Assembly: GCF_038719015.1 (NCBI RefSeq) | Contig: NZ_CP152276.1 | Location: forward strand, 4,109,501 to 4,173,500 | Direction: 5' to 3' | DNA: 64,000 nt | Origin: Nguyenibacter vanlangensis | GTDB lineage: Bacteria; Pseudomonadota; Alphaproteobacteria; Acetobacterales; Acetobacteraceae | Shown here: one piece after another, positions 54,176 to 64,000 of the stretch | How positions within the stretch are numbered: the first letter of the stretch is position 1 | Layout: each line of letters starts with the position of its first letter | Made by a program: the position numbers and the translations under genes | The notes under the pieces: generated by a model | Seen by the model: the letters and a program-made list of their open reading frames with translations, nothing else | The model's database searches: none | Told to the model about the DNA's origin: nothing

Positions 54176-55015
54176 TCAATCCGCGACGATACCGATCCTT
54201 GCCCGTGCCGTCACGGTTCCGCCGTCCAGGCGGTACAGCGCGTCCAGGATGCCGGCCTGCAGGCTGCCGGGGCCGGCGGCCGCGTGTGCGGCCATTTCTC
54301 CCGCCAGGCCGATCAGCACCATGGCATGCGCGCAGGCGGCCATCGCGTCGGGTTCGACCGCCAGGCAGGCGCCGGCGATCGCGGTCGCGCTGCAGCCCAG
54401 GCCGGTGACCCGGGTCATCATTTCATGGCCGTTTTCCACCCTGGCCACGCGCGTGCCGTCGGTGATGAAATCGGTGGCGCCGCTGACGGCGACACAGGCG
54501 CCGCTGGCCCGTGCCAGGCCGCGCGCGGCCGCCAGCGCCTCGGCGGCGGCGGCCTGCGAATCGACGCCCCGGCCGGTCGGCGGCGTGCCCGCCATCCGCG
54601 CATGCAGATGCGCCAGGGCCAGGATCTCGGATGCATTGCCGCGAATGGCGCGGGGGGCGTCGGCCAGGCTTGCGACCGCGACTCGGGAGCGGAAATCCAG
54701 CACGCCCACGGCCACCGGGTCCAGAATCCAGGGCGTGCCGGCCTGTTGCGCCGCACGGGTCGCCAGCGCGATCGCACGGGCCTGCGGCGCGGTGATCGTG
54801 CCGATATTCACCACCAGGGCATCGGCCAGGGCGGCGAATTCCGCCACTTCCTCCTCGGCCCCGACCATGGCGGGTGACGCGCCCGCCGCCAGCAGCGCGT
54901 TCGCGGTGCTGTTGGCGACGACCAGGTTGGTGATGTTGTGGACCAGCGGCGCGGCGGCGCGGATTTTCGCCAGCGTGGCGGCGGCGGCTTGGGGGGTGAA
55001 GAGGAAAGCGGACAT
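54176..55015 (-). CDS. thiM: Hydroxyethylthiazole kinase
   Basis: A 279-residue ribokinase-like enzyme that phosphorylates 4-methyl-5-hydroxyethylthiazole for thiamine salvage. The substrate loop APLVHNITNLVVANSTANALLAAGASPAM and the ATP-site RVTGLGCSATAIAGA (catalytic Cys) are clear. ATG 55015 is the conserved start. Only 32 bases separate it from the RDD gene, and I see no TPP riboswitch there. Thiamine diphosphate is the cofactor of Dxs, but the genes are not linked. Confidence 0.93.
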   Translation of the reverse strand: MSAFLFTPQAAAATLAKIRAAAPLVHNITNLVVANSTANALLAAGASPAMVGAEEEVAEFAALADALVVNIGTITAPQARAIALATRAAQQAGTPWILDPVAVGVLDFRSRVAVASLADAPRAIRGNASEILALAHLHARMAGTPPTGRGVDSQAAAAEALAAARGLARASGACVAVSGATDFITDGTRVARVENGHEMMTRVTGLGCSATAIAGACLAVEPDAMAACAHAMVLIGLAGEMAAHAAAGPGSLQAGILDALYRLDGGTVTARARIGIVAD

Positions 55016-55047
55016 GGGCGGGGCGCCTTTCGTCGGGATCGGCGGGT

Positions 55048-55671
55048 TCAGCCCGGGGGCGCGAAATTGACCAGCGCCTCTTCCTGCCGGCGAATGACGC
55101 AGGTGCCGGCCAGCAGATCGTGCAGCCCCTGCTTGCGCGCGGTCCACATGACCATCAGGAAACCGATTCCCATCAGGATGAAGGACAGGAACTTGCCGAA
55201 ATACCGCCCGGCCGCGCGGCCGATGGTGATCCGGCTGCCGTGAATGTCGGTCACGCGCATCCGGCAGGCCATCTTGCCCGGGGTCGCCTGCAGGCGCGAG
55301 GATTCGAACAGGATGTAGTAAAGCGCCGGCAGAATGAACTGCACCAGTTCGTACAGCCCCGACCCATGCCAGGCCGGGTGGATGAACTGATAGGAATATT
55401 CGGCCGGGATGTCGCTGACGCGGACCAGGTCGGAAATCTGGTATTTTCCGACCCCCGGTCCGCTGTTCATCAGCGTGACCGTCAGGCTGGGCGACAGCAG
55501 CAGGCCGACGACCCAGCCCGCGACGCTGATGATGCAGGCGTCGATGCCCCAGGCCAGCACGCGAAACCAGAACCCGGCATAGACCCAGACAGAGCGCGGC
55601 TCCATGCGGCCCGGCGGCACATAGGGCGATCGCGAAGCGAAAGGATCGCTGCCGGGCGGCAGATCGGACAT
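55048..55671 (-). CDS. RDD family membrane protein
   Basis: A 207-residue protein with a Pro/Ser-rich cytoplasmic N terminus, then an RDD domain. The first membrane segment is GFWFRVLAWGIDACIISVAGW (Arg-Asp pair retained), the second follows at ~62-78, and later ones lie at ~115-130 and ~165-185. The function of such proteins is mostly unknown; some affect ion balance. AAGGA nine bases before ATG 55671 decides the start over ATG 55692. Confidence 0.82.
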   Translation of the reverse strand: MSDLPPGSDPFASRSPYVPPGRMEPRSVWVYAGFWFRVLAWGIDACIISVAGWVVGLLLSPSLTVTLMNSGPGVGKYQISDLVRVSDIPAEYSYQFIHPAWHGSGLYELVQFILPALYYILFESSRLQATPGKMACRMRVTDIHGSRITIGRAAGRYFGKFLSFILMGIGFLMVMWTARKQGLHDLLAGTCVIRRQEEALVNFAPPG

Positions 55672-55722
55672 GGAACTGTTTCCTTCCGGCAAGGGCCGCG
55701 CAATGGCCGCCAGCTACGCCAG

Positions 55723-56958
55723 TCAGCTACGATAGGACCCGTTGATGTCGATATAGCCGTGGGTCAGGTCGCAGCTCCATGCCACGCCGGTCCCGTTTCC
55801 CAGTCCCAGATCGATCTCGATTTCGATTTCGCTGCCCTTCATATGGGCCACGACCGGCGTTTCGTCATAATCGGGCACGACGGTGCCGTTGCGCGCGATC
55901 CACACGCCGCCGATGGCGATCGACAGCGTGTCGCGGTTGGCGGGCTCGCCGCTCTTGCCCACGGCCATCACCACCCGGCCCCAGTTCGCGTCCTCGCCCG
56001 CGATGGCGGTCTTGACCAGCGGGGAATTCGCCACCGCCATCGCCACGCGCTGTGCGGAATCGTCGCTGGTGGCGCCCGTCACCTGGATGCGGATCAGCTT
56101 GGTCGCCCCTTCGCCGTCGCGCACCACCAGCAGCGCCAGTTCCAGCAGCAGGCTGTCCAGCGCGGCGGCGAATTCGGCCAGCGCAGGGTCGGTCTCGGAC
56201 TCGACCGGCGGATTGCCGGCCTGTCCGGTCGCGAACAGCAGGACCATGTCCGACGTCGAGGTGTCGGAATCCACCGTCGTGCGGTTGAAGCTGCGTGCCG
56301 CGCCCGCTGCCAGCAGCGGCTGCAGCACGGCGGCCGGCAGGGCGGCGTCGGTGGCGACGAAGCACAGCATGGTCGCCATGTCGGGCGCCACCATGCCGCT
56401 GCCCTTGGCAATGCCCTGGATCCGCACGGTGGTGCCGGCGATCGTCGTCTCGCGCACCGCGGCCTTGGGGAAGGTGTCGGTGGTCATGATGCCGCGCGCC
56501 GCATCGGCCCACCCGGTCTCGGACAGGGTGGCGTACAGCCCGGGCAGCGCATCGGAAATCTTCTGGTAGGGCAGGATCTCGCCGATCACGCCCGTCGAGG
56601 CCAGAAAGACCTGGCTGGCGGCGCAGCCGACCAGCCGGGCGGCATCGGCCGCGTTGGCCTGCGTCGCCTCGAAGCCGGCGCGGCCGGTGAACACGTTGGC
56701 GTTGCCGGCATTGACCACCAGCGCCCGTGCCTCGCCCTGCGGCAGGGCCGCGCGGCACCAATCCACCGGGGCGCCGGGGCATTTGCTGCGCGTGAACACC
56801 CCCGCCACCGTGGTGCCGGGCGCGAATTCGGCCATCACCAGGTCGGTGCGCCCCGTATAGCGGATGCCCGCGGCGGCGGCACCGAACCGCACGCCGGCCA
56901 GCGGCGGCAGGGCGGGCAACGGGCGGGCTAATGGAGAATGGGGAAGGGATTGAGCCAT
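55723..56958 (-). CDS. argJ: Bifunctional ornithine acetyltransferase/N-acetylglutamate synthase
   Basis: A 411-residue Ntn-type enzyme of arginine synthesis that recycles the acetyl group between N-acetylornithine and glutamate. The self-cleavage/nucleophile site is KGSGMVAPDMATML with Thr196, and TTDTFPKAA is the substrate loop. Conserved NAGNANVFTG and ANWGRVVMAVGKSGE are also present. Whether it also uses acetyl-CoA (bifunctional) cannot be seen. It lies 117 bases after the parvulin gene and 51 before the RDD gene. Confidence 0.94.
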   Translation of the reverse strand: MAQSLPHSPLARPLPALPPLAGVRFGAAAAGIRYTGRTDLVMAEFAPGTTVAGVFTRSKCPGAPVDWCRAALPQGEARALVVNAGNANVFTGRAGFEATQANAADAARLVGCAASQVFLASTGVIGEILPYQKISDALPGLYATLSETGWADAARGIMTTDTFPKAAVRETTIAGTTVRIQGIAKGSGMVAPDMATMLCFVATDAALPAAVLQPLLAAGAARSFNRTTVDSDTSTSDMVLLFATGQAGNPPVESETDPALAEFAAALDSLLLELALLVVRDGEGATKLIRIQVTGATSDDSAQRVAMAVANSPLVKTAIAGEDANWGRVVMAVGKSGEPANRDTLSIAIGGVWIARNGTVVPDYDETPVVAHMKGSEIEIEIDLGLGNGTGVAWSCDLTHGYIDINGSYRS

Positions 56959-57039
56959 CGGTCCGGTCTTCTTTCTGCGCGGCTTCGGGGCGATCCTGCC
57001 GGCCCGCCCCGGCTGGGGCGGGCGGCTGTGGGCGGATGG

Positions 57040-57063
57040 AAAACCACCGGGCCGCCCGCCCGG
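57040..57063 (-). terminator. Terminator after the parvulin gene
   Basis: On the minus strand CCGGGC/GCCCGG arms (57047-57052 and 57058-57063) with a 5-base loop are followed by TGGTTTT (57046-57040), just past the stop at 57075. Confidence 0.65.
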
Positions 57064-57074
57064 CTTGCGTCGTC

Positions 57075-57992
57075 TTACTTCGTCGCGGGCGCCGCCGGCG
57101 TGGCCGGGATCGGCTTGCCGGTGGGGTCGTAACGGACGACCTTCACCGCCGCCACGGCCTTCTCGACCGCATCGCGGACACCCTGCTGGATCAGCTTCTG
57201 GCGGATTTCATCCCGCACGTCGGCCAGTTTGGGCACGGAGGCGGTGCGCGTGTCCAGCACTTGGATGACATGCCAGCCATATTGTGTATGGACAGGGACC
57301 TGGCTGAAGCTGTGCGGCTTCATCGCGAACGCGGCGTCCGAGAAGGCCGGCAGCATGTCGCCCTTCTTGAACCAGCCCAGGTCGCCGCCATTCTGCTTGG
57401 CCGACGCCTTGTCGGTCGACAGCTTGGCCGCCAGCGCGCCGAAATCGGCCCCGCCCTTCAATTGCTTGATGATATCCTGCGCCTGGGCCTCGGTCGCCAC
57501 CAGGATATGGCGCGCATGGATCTCGGGCTCGGGCTTCTTGTTCGCGTAATTCTGCGTGTAATAAGCCTGGATCGCGGCATCGGTCAGGCCGGGCGTGACC
57601 TGCTGCGACAGATAGGCGTTCTGCAGCGCGTTGGCCGCCGCCGCGTTCATCTGCTGCTGAACCTCGGGCTGGTTCTGCAGGCCCGATCGGGTCGCCGCCG
57701 CCTGGATCGCCTTCTGGTCGATCAACTGGTTCAGCAGCATCGGGAAGATCATGTTCGGCGGGAGCTGGCGCAGTTGGGCCGGCATGGTGGCCGCCGCCTG
57801 GCGCACGTCGTCCAAGTGGATATCCTGGCCGTTCACGCTGGCGACGACCGGGTTCGGATTGGCGGGCGCCGCCGGCGCCGCGGCCGGCGGCTTGGCCGTG
57901 GCGGGGGCCGCTGCCACCGCATGAGGGACGGAGAACGCAGGGACAAGCAGGGCCGCCGCCAGAATGGAAGCCGCCGGGCTGGAAAGCCGCAT
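57075..57992 (-). CDS. Periplasmic peptidyl-prolyl isomerase (parvulin/PrsA-SurA type)
   Basis: A 305-residue exported folding factor. A signal peptide (~1-27) is followed by a Pro/Ala spacer, a SurA-N-like helical domain (~45-150) and a parvulin domain (~155-250: [16 protein letters not shown]...[17 protein letters not shown]...GWHVIQVLD). It isomerises prolyl bonds of exported and outer-membrane proteins. It is divergent from secA across 280 bases, pairing a secretion-folding factor with the Sec motor. Confidence 0.92.
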   Translation of the reverse strand: MRLSSPAASILAAALLVPAFSVPHAVAAAPATAKPPAAAPAAPANPNPVVASVNGQDIHLDDVRQAAATMPAQLRQLPPNMIFPMLLNQLIDQKAIQAAATRSGLQNQPEVQQQMNAAAANALQNAYLSQQVTPGLTDAAIQAYYTQNYANKKPEPEIHARHILVATEAQAQDIIKQLKGGADFGALAAKLSTDKASAKQNGGDLGWFKKGDMLPAFSDAAFAMKPHSFSQVPVHTQYGWHVIQVLDTRTASVPKLADVRDEIRQKLIQQGVRDAVEKAVAAVKVVRYDPTGKPIPATPAAPATK

Positions 57993-58120
57993 ATGGAAAA
58001 ACCCTAACAGAATAAGAAATAAGACGCGCGGCGCATCATGGCCGAGCCCGCCTGGTCCTGCAAGGCTACCTCGGCGCCATCGCGCCGGCCGCGCCGGCTT
58101 TGCCTCGGCGGTGCTTCGAC

Positions 58121-58154
58121 TTCGCCCGAGTTCGCCCGAGTTCGCCCGAGTTCG
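58121..58154 (+). repeat. 10-bp direct repeats upstream of the secA promoter
   Basis: Three perfect copies of TTCGCCCGAG (58121-58130, 58131-58140, 58141-58150) plus a partial fourth (TTCG) end two bases before the -35 box. Confidence 0.9.
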
Positions 58155-58155
58155 G

Positions 58156-58184
58156 TTGACCCGTGGCGGCGCGGGTCCTATCTC
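58156..58184 (+). promoter_or_regulatory. Sigma-70 promoter of secA
   Basis: TTGACC (58156-58161) and TATCTC (58179-58184) are separated by exactly 17 bases, giving a leader of roughly 80 bases before the secA ATG. The three direct repeats just upstream may bind a regulator or stimulate transcription. Confidence 0.7.
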
Positions 58185-58272
58185 AGATGCCGCGCGAGAA
58201 TGCCATTCCTTACAGTTCCTGCCCGCCCGGGGTTCGGCCGGGTGCGGGGCCGCGCCATTCCGGAAGGTCTAC

Positions 58273-61023
<2,751 letters not shown>

Positions 61024-61079
61024 TCCGGCGGGCGGTGTGCGGCAGGGCATTTTTTCAGGACGAGAGTTAGAGACGAACG

Positions 61080-61829
61080 ATGGCGGGTCATTCCCAATTC
61101 AAGAACATCATGCACCGCAAGGGCGCGCAGGACGCGCGCCGTGCCAAGCAGTTCGCCAAGGTCATTCGCGAAATCACCGTCGCCGCCCGTTCGGGCATGC
61201 CTGACCCGGCGGCCAATCCGCGCCTGCGCGCCGCGATCTCGGCGGCGCGCGAGGTCAACATGCCCAAGGACACGGTCGAGCGCGCGATCAAGAAGGCCAC
61301 CGGCGCCGGCGGCGGCGACGATTATGTCGAGGTCCGCTACGAGGGCTATGGCCCGGCCGGGGTCGCGGTGATCGTCGAGGCCCTGACCGACAACCGCAAC
61401 CGCACCGCCTCGGACGTCCGCGCCGCCTTCTCGAAACATGGCGGCTCGCTGGGCGAGACGAATTCCGTCTCCTTCATGTTCACCCGCCTGGGCGTGATCG
61501 CCTATCCCGCCGCCACCGCCGGCGAGGATGCGATGCTGGAGGCGGCGATCGAGGCTGGCGCCGACAACGTCGAAACCAGCGCCGAGGGGCATGAGATCAC
61601 CTGTCCGGTCGAGTCCTTCTTCGCCGTCCGCGACGCGCTCGAGGCCCGGTTCGGCGAACCGGCCAGCGCCAGGTTCGACTGGCGTCCCGGCACGGTCGTG
61701 ACCCTGGACGAGGAAAAGGCTCGGGGCGTGCTGAAGCTGATCGACGTGCTGGACGAAAACGACGACGTCCAGGCCGTCTATGCCAATTTCGACCTGCCGG
61801 ACGACGTGGCCGAGAGGCTGTCCGCCTGA
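61080..61829 (+). CDS. yebC: YebC/PmpR family DNA-binding regulator
   Basis: A 249-residue YebC/PmpR/TACO1 protein. The family signature starts [16 protein letters not shown] and continues [18 protein letters not shown]. Members act as transcriptional regulators or help ribosomes with polyproline stretches. The yebC-ruvC-ruvA-ruvB order is widely conserved. Only eight bases separate it from ruvC, so it is part of that operon. Confidence 0.95.
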   Translation: MAGHSQFKNIMHRKGAQDARRAKQFAKVIREITVAARSGMPDPAANPRLRAAISAAREVNMPKDTVERAIKKATGAGGGDDYVEVRYEGYGPAGVAVIVEALTDNRNRTASDVRAAFSKHGGSLGETNSVSFMFTRLGVIAYPAATAGEDAMLEAAIEAGADNVETSAEGHEITCPVESFFAVRDALEARFGEPASARFDWRPGTVVTLDEEKARGVLKLIDVLDENDDVQAVYANFDLPDDVAERLSA

Positions 61830-61837
61830 GCCGGCGC

Positions 61838-62344
61838 ATGGTCCGGCTGCTGGGCATCGACCCCGGCCTGCGCTTCACGGGCTGGGGGATCATCGATGTG
61901 GACGGCAACCGGCTGTGCCATGTCGCCGACGGCGTGATCGCGACCGACGGCGACGCGGCGGTGCCCGACCGGCTGCGGCGGCTGCATGACGCGCTGCTCG
62001 ACCTGGTGCGCGTTCATGCCCCGGCCGAGGCCGCGGTCGAGGAAACCTATGTCAACCGCAACGGCGCCTCGACGCTCAAACTCGGCTATGCCCGCGGGGT
62101 GGCGCTGCTGGTGCCCGCGCTGGCCGGGATCGGGGTTTCCGAATACGGTGCCATGGCGGTGAAGCGGGCGGTGGTGGGCACCGGCGCCGCCAGCAAGGAC
62201 CAGGTCGAGATGATGGTGCGCCGCCTGCTGCCCGGAGCGACGATCCGCCGGGCCGATGCGTCCGATGCCCTGGCGGTGGCGATCTGCCACGCCCATCACC
62301 GGGCCAGCGCACTGCGCGTCATGGCCGGGACGCGCATGGCATGA
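61838..62344 (+). CDS. ruvC: Holliday junction resolvase RuvC
   Basis: A 168-residue RNase H-like endonuclease that cuts four-way junctions. Catalytic acids by motif are Asp8 (LLGIDPGLRFTGWG), Glu in AAVEETYVNRN (~68), and Asp residues in KDQVEMMV and RADASDALAVAICH. The stop overlaps the ruvA start as ATGA (62341-62344). Confidence 0.96.
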   Translation: MVRLLGIDPGLRFTGWGIIDVDGNRLCHVADGVIATDGDAAVPDRLRRLHDALLDLVRVHAPAEAAVEETYVNRNGASTLKLGYARGVALLVPALAGIGVSEYGAMAVKRAVVGTGAASKDQVEMMVRRLLPGATIRRADASDALAVAICHAHHRASALRVMAGTRMA

Positions 62345-62940
62345 TCGCGCAGTTGACCGGCCTGGTGGGACAGGTCGAAGCCGATCGCTGCGTGGTCGAC
62401 GTTCATGGCGTCGGCTATCTGGTCCATGCCTCGACGCGCACCCTCGCCGCGTTGCCCCACCCGCCCGAGGTCGCGCGCGTGCTGGTCGAGACCGTGGTGC
62501 GCGAGGATGCGTTCCTGCTCTACGGCTTCGCCGAGCCGGCGGAACGGGACTGGTTCCGCCTGCTGACCACCGTGCAGGGGGTGGGGGCGAAGCTGGCGCT
62601 GGGGATTCTCTCCGCCCTGTCGCCGGCCGATCTGGCGGCGGTGATCGCCGCGGCGGATAAGGCCGGCCTGACCCGCGTATCCGGGGTGGGCGCGCGCCTG
62701 GCCGAACGAATCCTGTCGGAATTGCGCGGCAAGGCCGGCCGCATTGCGGTGCCGCCCGGCGCGGTCCTGCCGGCCGCTGCGGGCGGCGGGGTGGAGGCCG
62801 ACGCGCTGCTGGCGCTGGCGGGCCTGGGTTTCCGTCGCGCCGAGGCGCAGCCGGTGGTGGCGCGCATCGTCGCGCGCCTGGATGACAAGGCGGATCTGGA
62901 CGTCGTGATCCGCGAAAGCCTGCGGGACCTCGCGAAATGA
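62341..62940 (+). CDS. ruvA: Holliday junction DNA helicase subunit RuvA
   Basis: A 199-residue RuvA. The OB domain (~1-62), two helix-hairpin-helix motifs ([18 protein letters not shown] and [16 protein letters not shown]) and the C-terminal RuvB-binding domain after a Pro/Ala/Gly linker are visible. It binds the junction and loads RuvB. ATGA overlaps at both ends couple it to ruvC and ruvB. Confidence 0.97.
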   Translation: MIAQLTGLVGQVEADRCVVDVHGVGYLVHASTRTLAALPHPPEVARVLVETVVREDAFLLYGFAEPAERDWFRLLTTVQGVGAKLALGILSALSPADLAAVIAAADKAGLTRVSGVGARLAERILSELRGKAGRIAVPPGAVLPAAAGGGVEADALLALAGLGFRRAEAQPVVARIVARLDDKADLDVVIRESLRDLAK

Positions 62941-64000
62941 CCGAACAGCCCCCGCGCACCGTCGATCCCGCCCGTACCGGCGACGACGCGCTCGAGGCCG
63001 GGCTGCGCCCGCAGACCCTGGAGGATTTCACCGGGCAGAAGGCCAGCCGCGAGAACCTGGCGATCTTCATCGCCGCCGCCCGCCAGCGCGGCGAGGCCAT
63101 GGACCATGTGCTGCTGCACGGCCCGCCGGGCCTGGGCAAGACGACGCTGGCGCAGATCGTGGCGCGGGAACTGGGCGTCGGCTTTCGCGCGACCTCGGGC
63201 CCGGTCATCCAGCGGGCGGGCGACCTGGCGGCGATCCTGACCAACCTGCAGCCGCGCGACGTGCTGTTCATCGACGAGATCCATCGCCTGCAGCCGGCGA
63301 TCGAGGAAGTGCTCTATCCGGCGATGGAGGATTTCCAGCTCGACCTGATCATCGGCGAGGGGCCGGCCGCCCGCTCGGTGCGGATCGACCTGTCCCCCTT
63401 CACGCTGGTCGCCGCCACCACCCGGGCGGGGCTGCTGGCGACCCCGCTGCGCGACCGGTTCGGCATCCCGCTGCGGCTGGTGTTCTACACGCCGGACGAA
63501 CTGCGCCAGATCGTCTCGCGCGGGGCACGCAAGCTGCAATTCGACCTGACATCCGACGGGGCCGAGGAAATCGCCCGCCGTTCGCGCGGCACGCCGCGCA
63601 TCGCCGGCCGGCTGCTGCGCCGGGTGCGCGATTTTGCCGCCGTCTCGCGCGGCGGCGGGCCGGTCGACCGTGTCCTGGCCGACGCCGCGCTGTCGCGGCT
63701 CGAAGTCGATGCGCTGGGCCTGGACGGGATGGACCGCCGCTATCTGCGCCGCATCGCCGAACACCACCATGGCGGTCCGGTGGGGGTGGACACCCTCGCC
63801 GCCGCCCTGGCCGAGGCCCGCGACACGCTGGAAGACGTCGTCGAACCCTATCTGATCCAGGAGGGATTGGTGCTGCGCACCAGCCGCGGCCGCATGCTGG
63901 GCGAACGTGGCTGGCGGCATCTGGGCCTGGTCCCGCCGCCCCGCCAGCCGGGCCAGGGCGATCTGCTGCACGGGGGGGATCCGCTCCGGGGGGATGGCCC
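62937..64000 (+). CDS. ruvB: Holliday junction branch-migration ATPase RuvB, 3' end cut by the window
   Basis: 354 codons are visible without a stop. The AAA+ domain holds Walker [10 protein letters not shown] (62-70) and Walker [10 protein letters not shown]; sensor 1 is AATTRAGLL, the arginine finger lies in PLRDRFG, and the winged-helix end [23 protein letters not shown] is reached. The frame continues a few residues past the usual RuvB end in a Gly/Pro-rich tail, so only the last codons are missing. ATG 62937 overlaps the ruvA stop. Confidence 0.96.
   Translation, partial: MTEQPPRTVDPARTGDDALEAGLRPQTLEDFTGQKASRENLAIFIAAARQRGEAMDHVLLHGPPGLGKTTLAQIVARELGVGFRATSGPVIQRAGDLAAILTNLQPRDVLFIDEIHRLQPAIEEVLYPAMEDFQLDLIIGEGPAARSVRIDLSPFTLVAATTRAGLLATPLRDRFGIPLRLVFYTPDELRQIVSRGARKLQFDLTSDGAEEIARRSRGTPRIAGRLLRRVRDFAAVSRGGGPVDRVLADAALSRLEVDALGLDGMDRRYLRRIAEHHHGGPVGVDTLAAALAEARDTLEDVVEPYLIQEGLVLRTSRGRMLGERGWRHLGLVPPPRQPGQGDLLHGGDPLRGDG

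Noticed and set aside
55016..55047. Possible TPP riboswitch before thiM
   Set aside because: Only 32 bases lie between thiM and the upstream gene, too few for the element, and its conserved words are absent.
57964..58272. N-terminal extension of SecA upstream of 58273
   Set aside because: The extra frame crosses the promoter and 10-bp repeats, is low-complexity, and conserved SecA starts at [11 protein letters not shown] with a good ribosome binding site.

Overview
The window is about 64 kb of GC-rich, tightly packed chromosomal DNA. It fits an acetic acid bacterium (Alphaproteobacteria, Acetobacteraceae, Gluconacetobacter/Komagataeibacter-like). The case rests on a hopanoid side-chain operon linked to dxs, AddA-type recombination repair, a SAM-II riboswitch on metZ, OprB-type porin and periplasmic sugar/nucleoside functions, and Acetobacteraceae-like protein sequences. 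The species cannot be fixed from sequence reading alone. There is no prophage, complete insertion sequence, rRNA operon or CRISPR array.

1-9.1 kb: the 3' end of addA and trxA face a hopanoid operon read leftward (dxs-hpnM-hpnI-hpnJ-hpnK). hpnH diverges from it across a 380-bp regulatory gap. dxs as written carries a one-base frameshift about 450 bases before its end. 9.1-28.7 kb: mostly housekeeping and cell-envelope genes: CorC-like transporter, lytic transglycosylase, a family-4-like uracil-DNA glycosylase, TPR protein, ispE with an in-frame 15-bp repeat, a degenerate SDR, a VTT-domain membrane protein, an EnvZ/OmpR-like pair, PRC-barrel protein, MFS transporter, cysK, rhodanese, DUF2272 lipoprotein, a possible structured small RNA, aldo/keto reductase and the cbpA-cbpM chaperone pair. 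29-37.4 kb: an SbcCD-like nuclease/ATPase pair, OprB porin with a 21-bp repeat, moaB, a DJ-1/PfpI protein, a soluble POTRA protein and folE.

37.4-45 kb: apaG and metZ (with its SAM-II riboswitch), a tRNA-Gly(CCC), then a small accessory patch. In it a vapBC toxin-antitoxin pair has a toxin broken twice (16-bp duplication plus nonsense codon). Next come a secreted protein of unknown function and an exported purine-salvage pair (adenosine deaminase plus NUP-family protein) bordered by palindromic intergenic repeats. 44.7-54 kb: eight leftward genes with almost no gaps: MscS channel, 2OG-Fe oxygenase, an MBOAT/SGNH acylation pair and a four-gene MCE (Mla-like) lipid transporter. 54-58 kb: thiM, RDD protein, argJ and a parvulin isomerase. 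58.3-64 kb: secA from a clear sigma-70 promoter, then yebC-ruvC-ruvA-ruvB, with ruvB running off the window.

The main themes are the envelope (hopanoids, lipid trafficking, porin, cell-wall turnover, surface acylation) and genome maintenance (AddA, UDG, SbcCD-like pair, RuvABC). The best leads are the doubly inactivated VapC, the dxs frameshift, the exported purine-salvage pair with its palindromic repeats, the acylation/oxygenase/lipid-transport run, and the structured intergenic RNA candidate.
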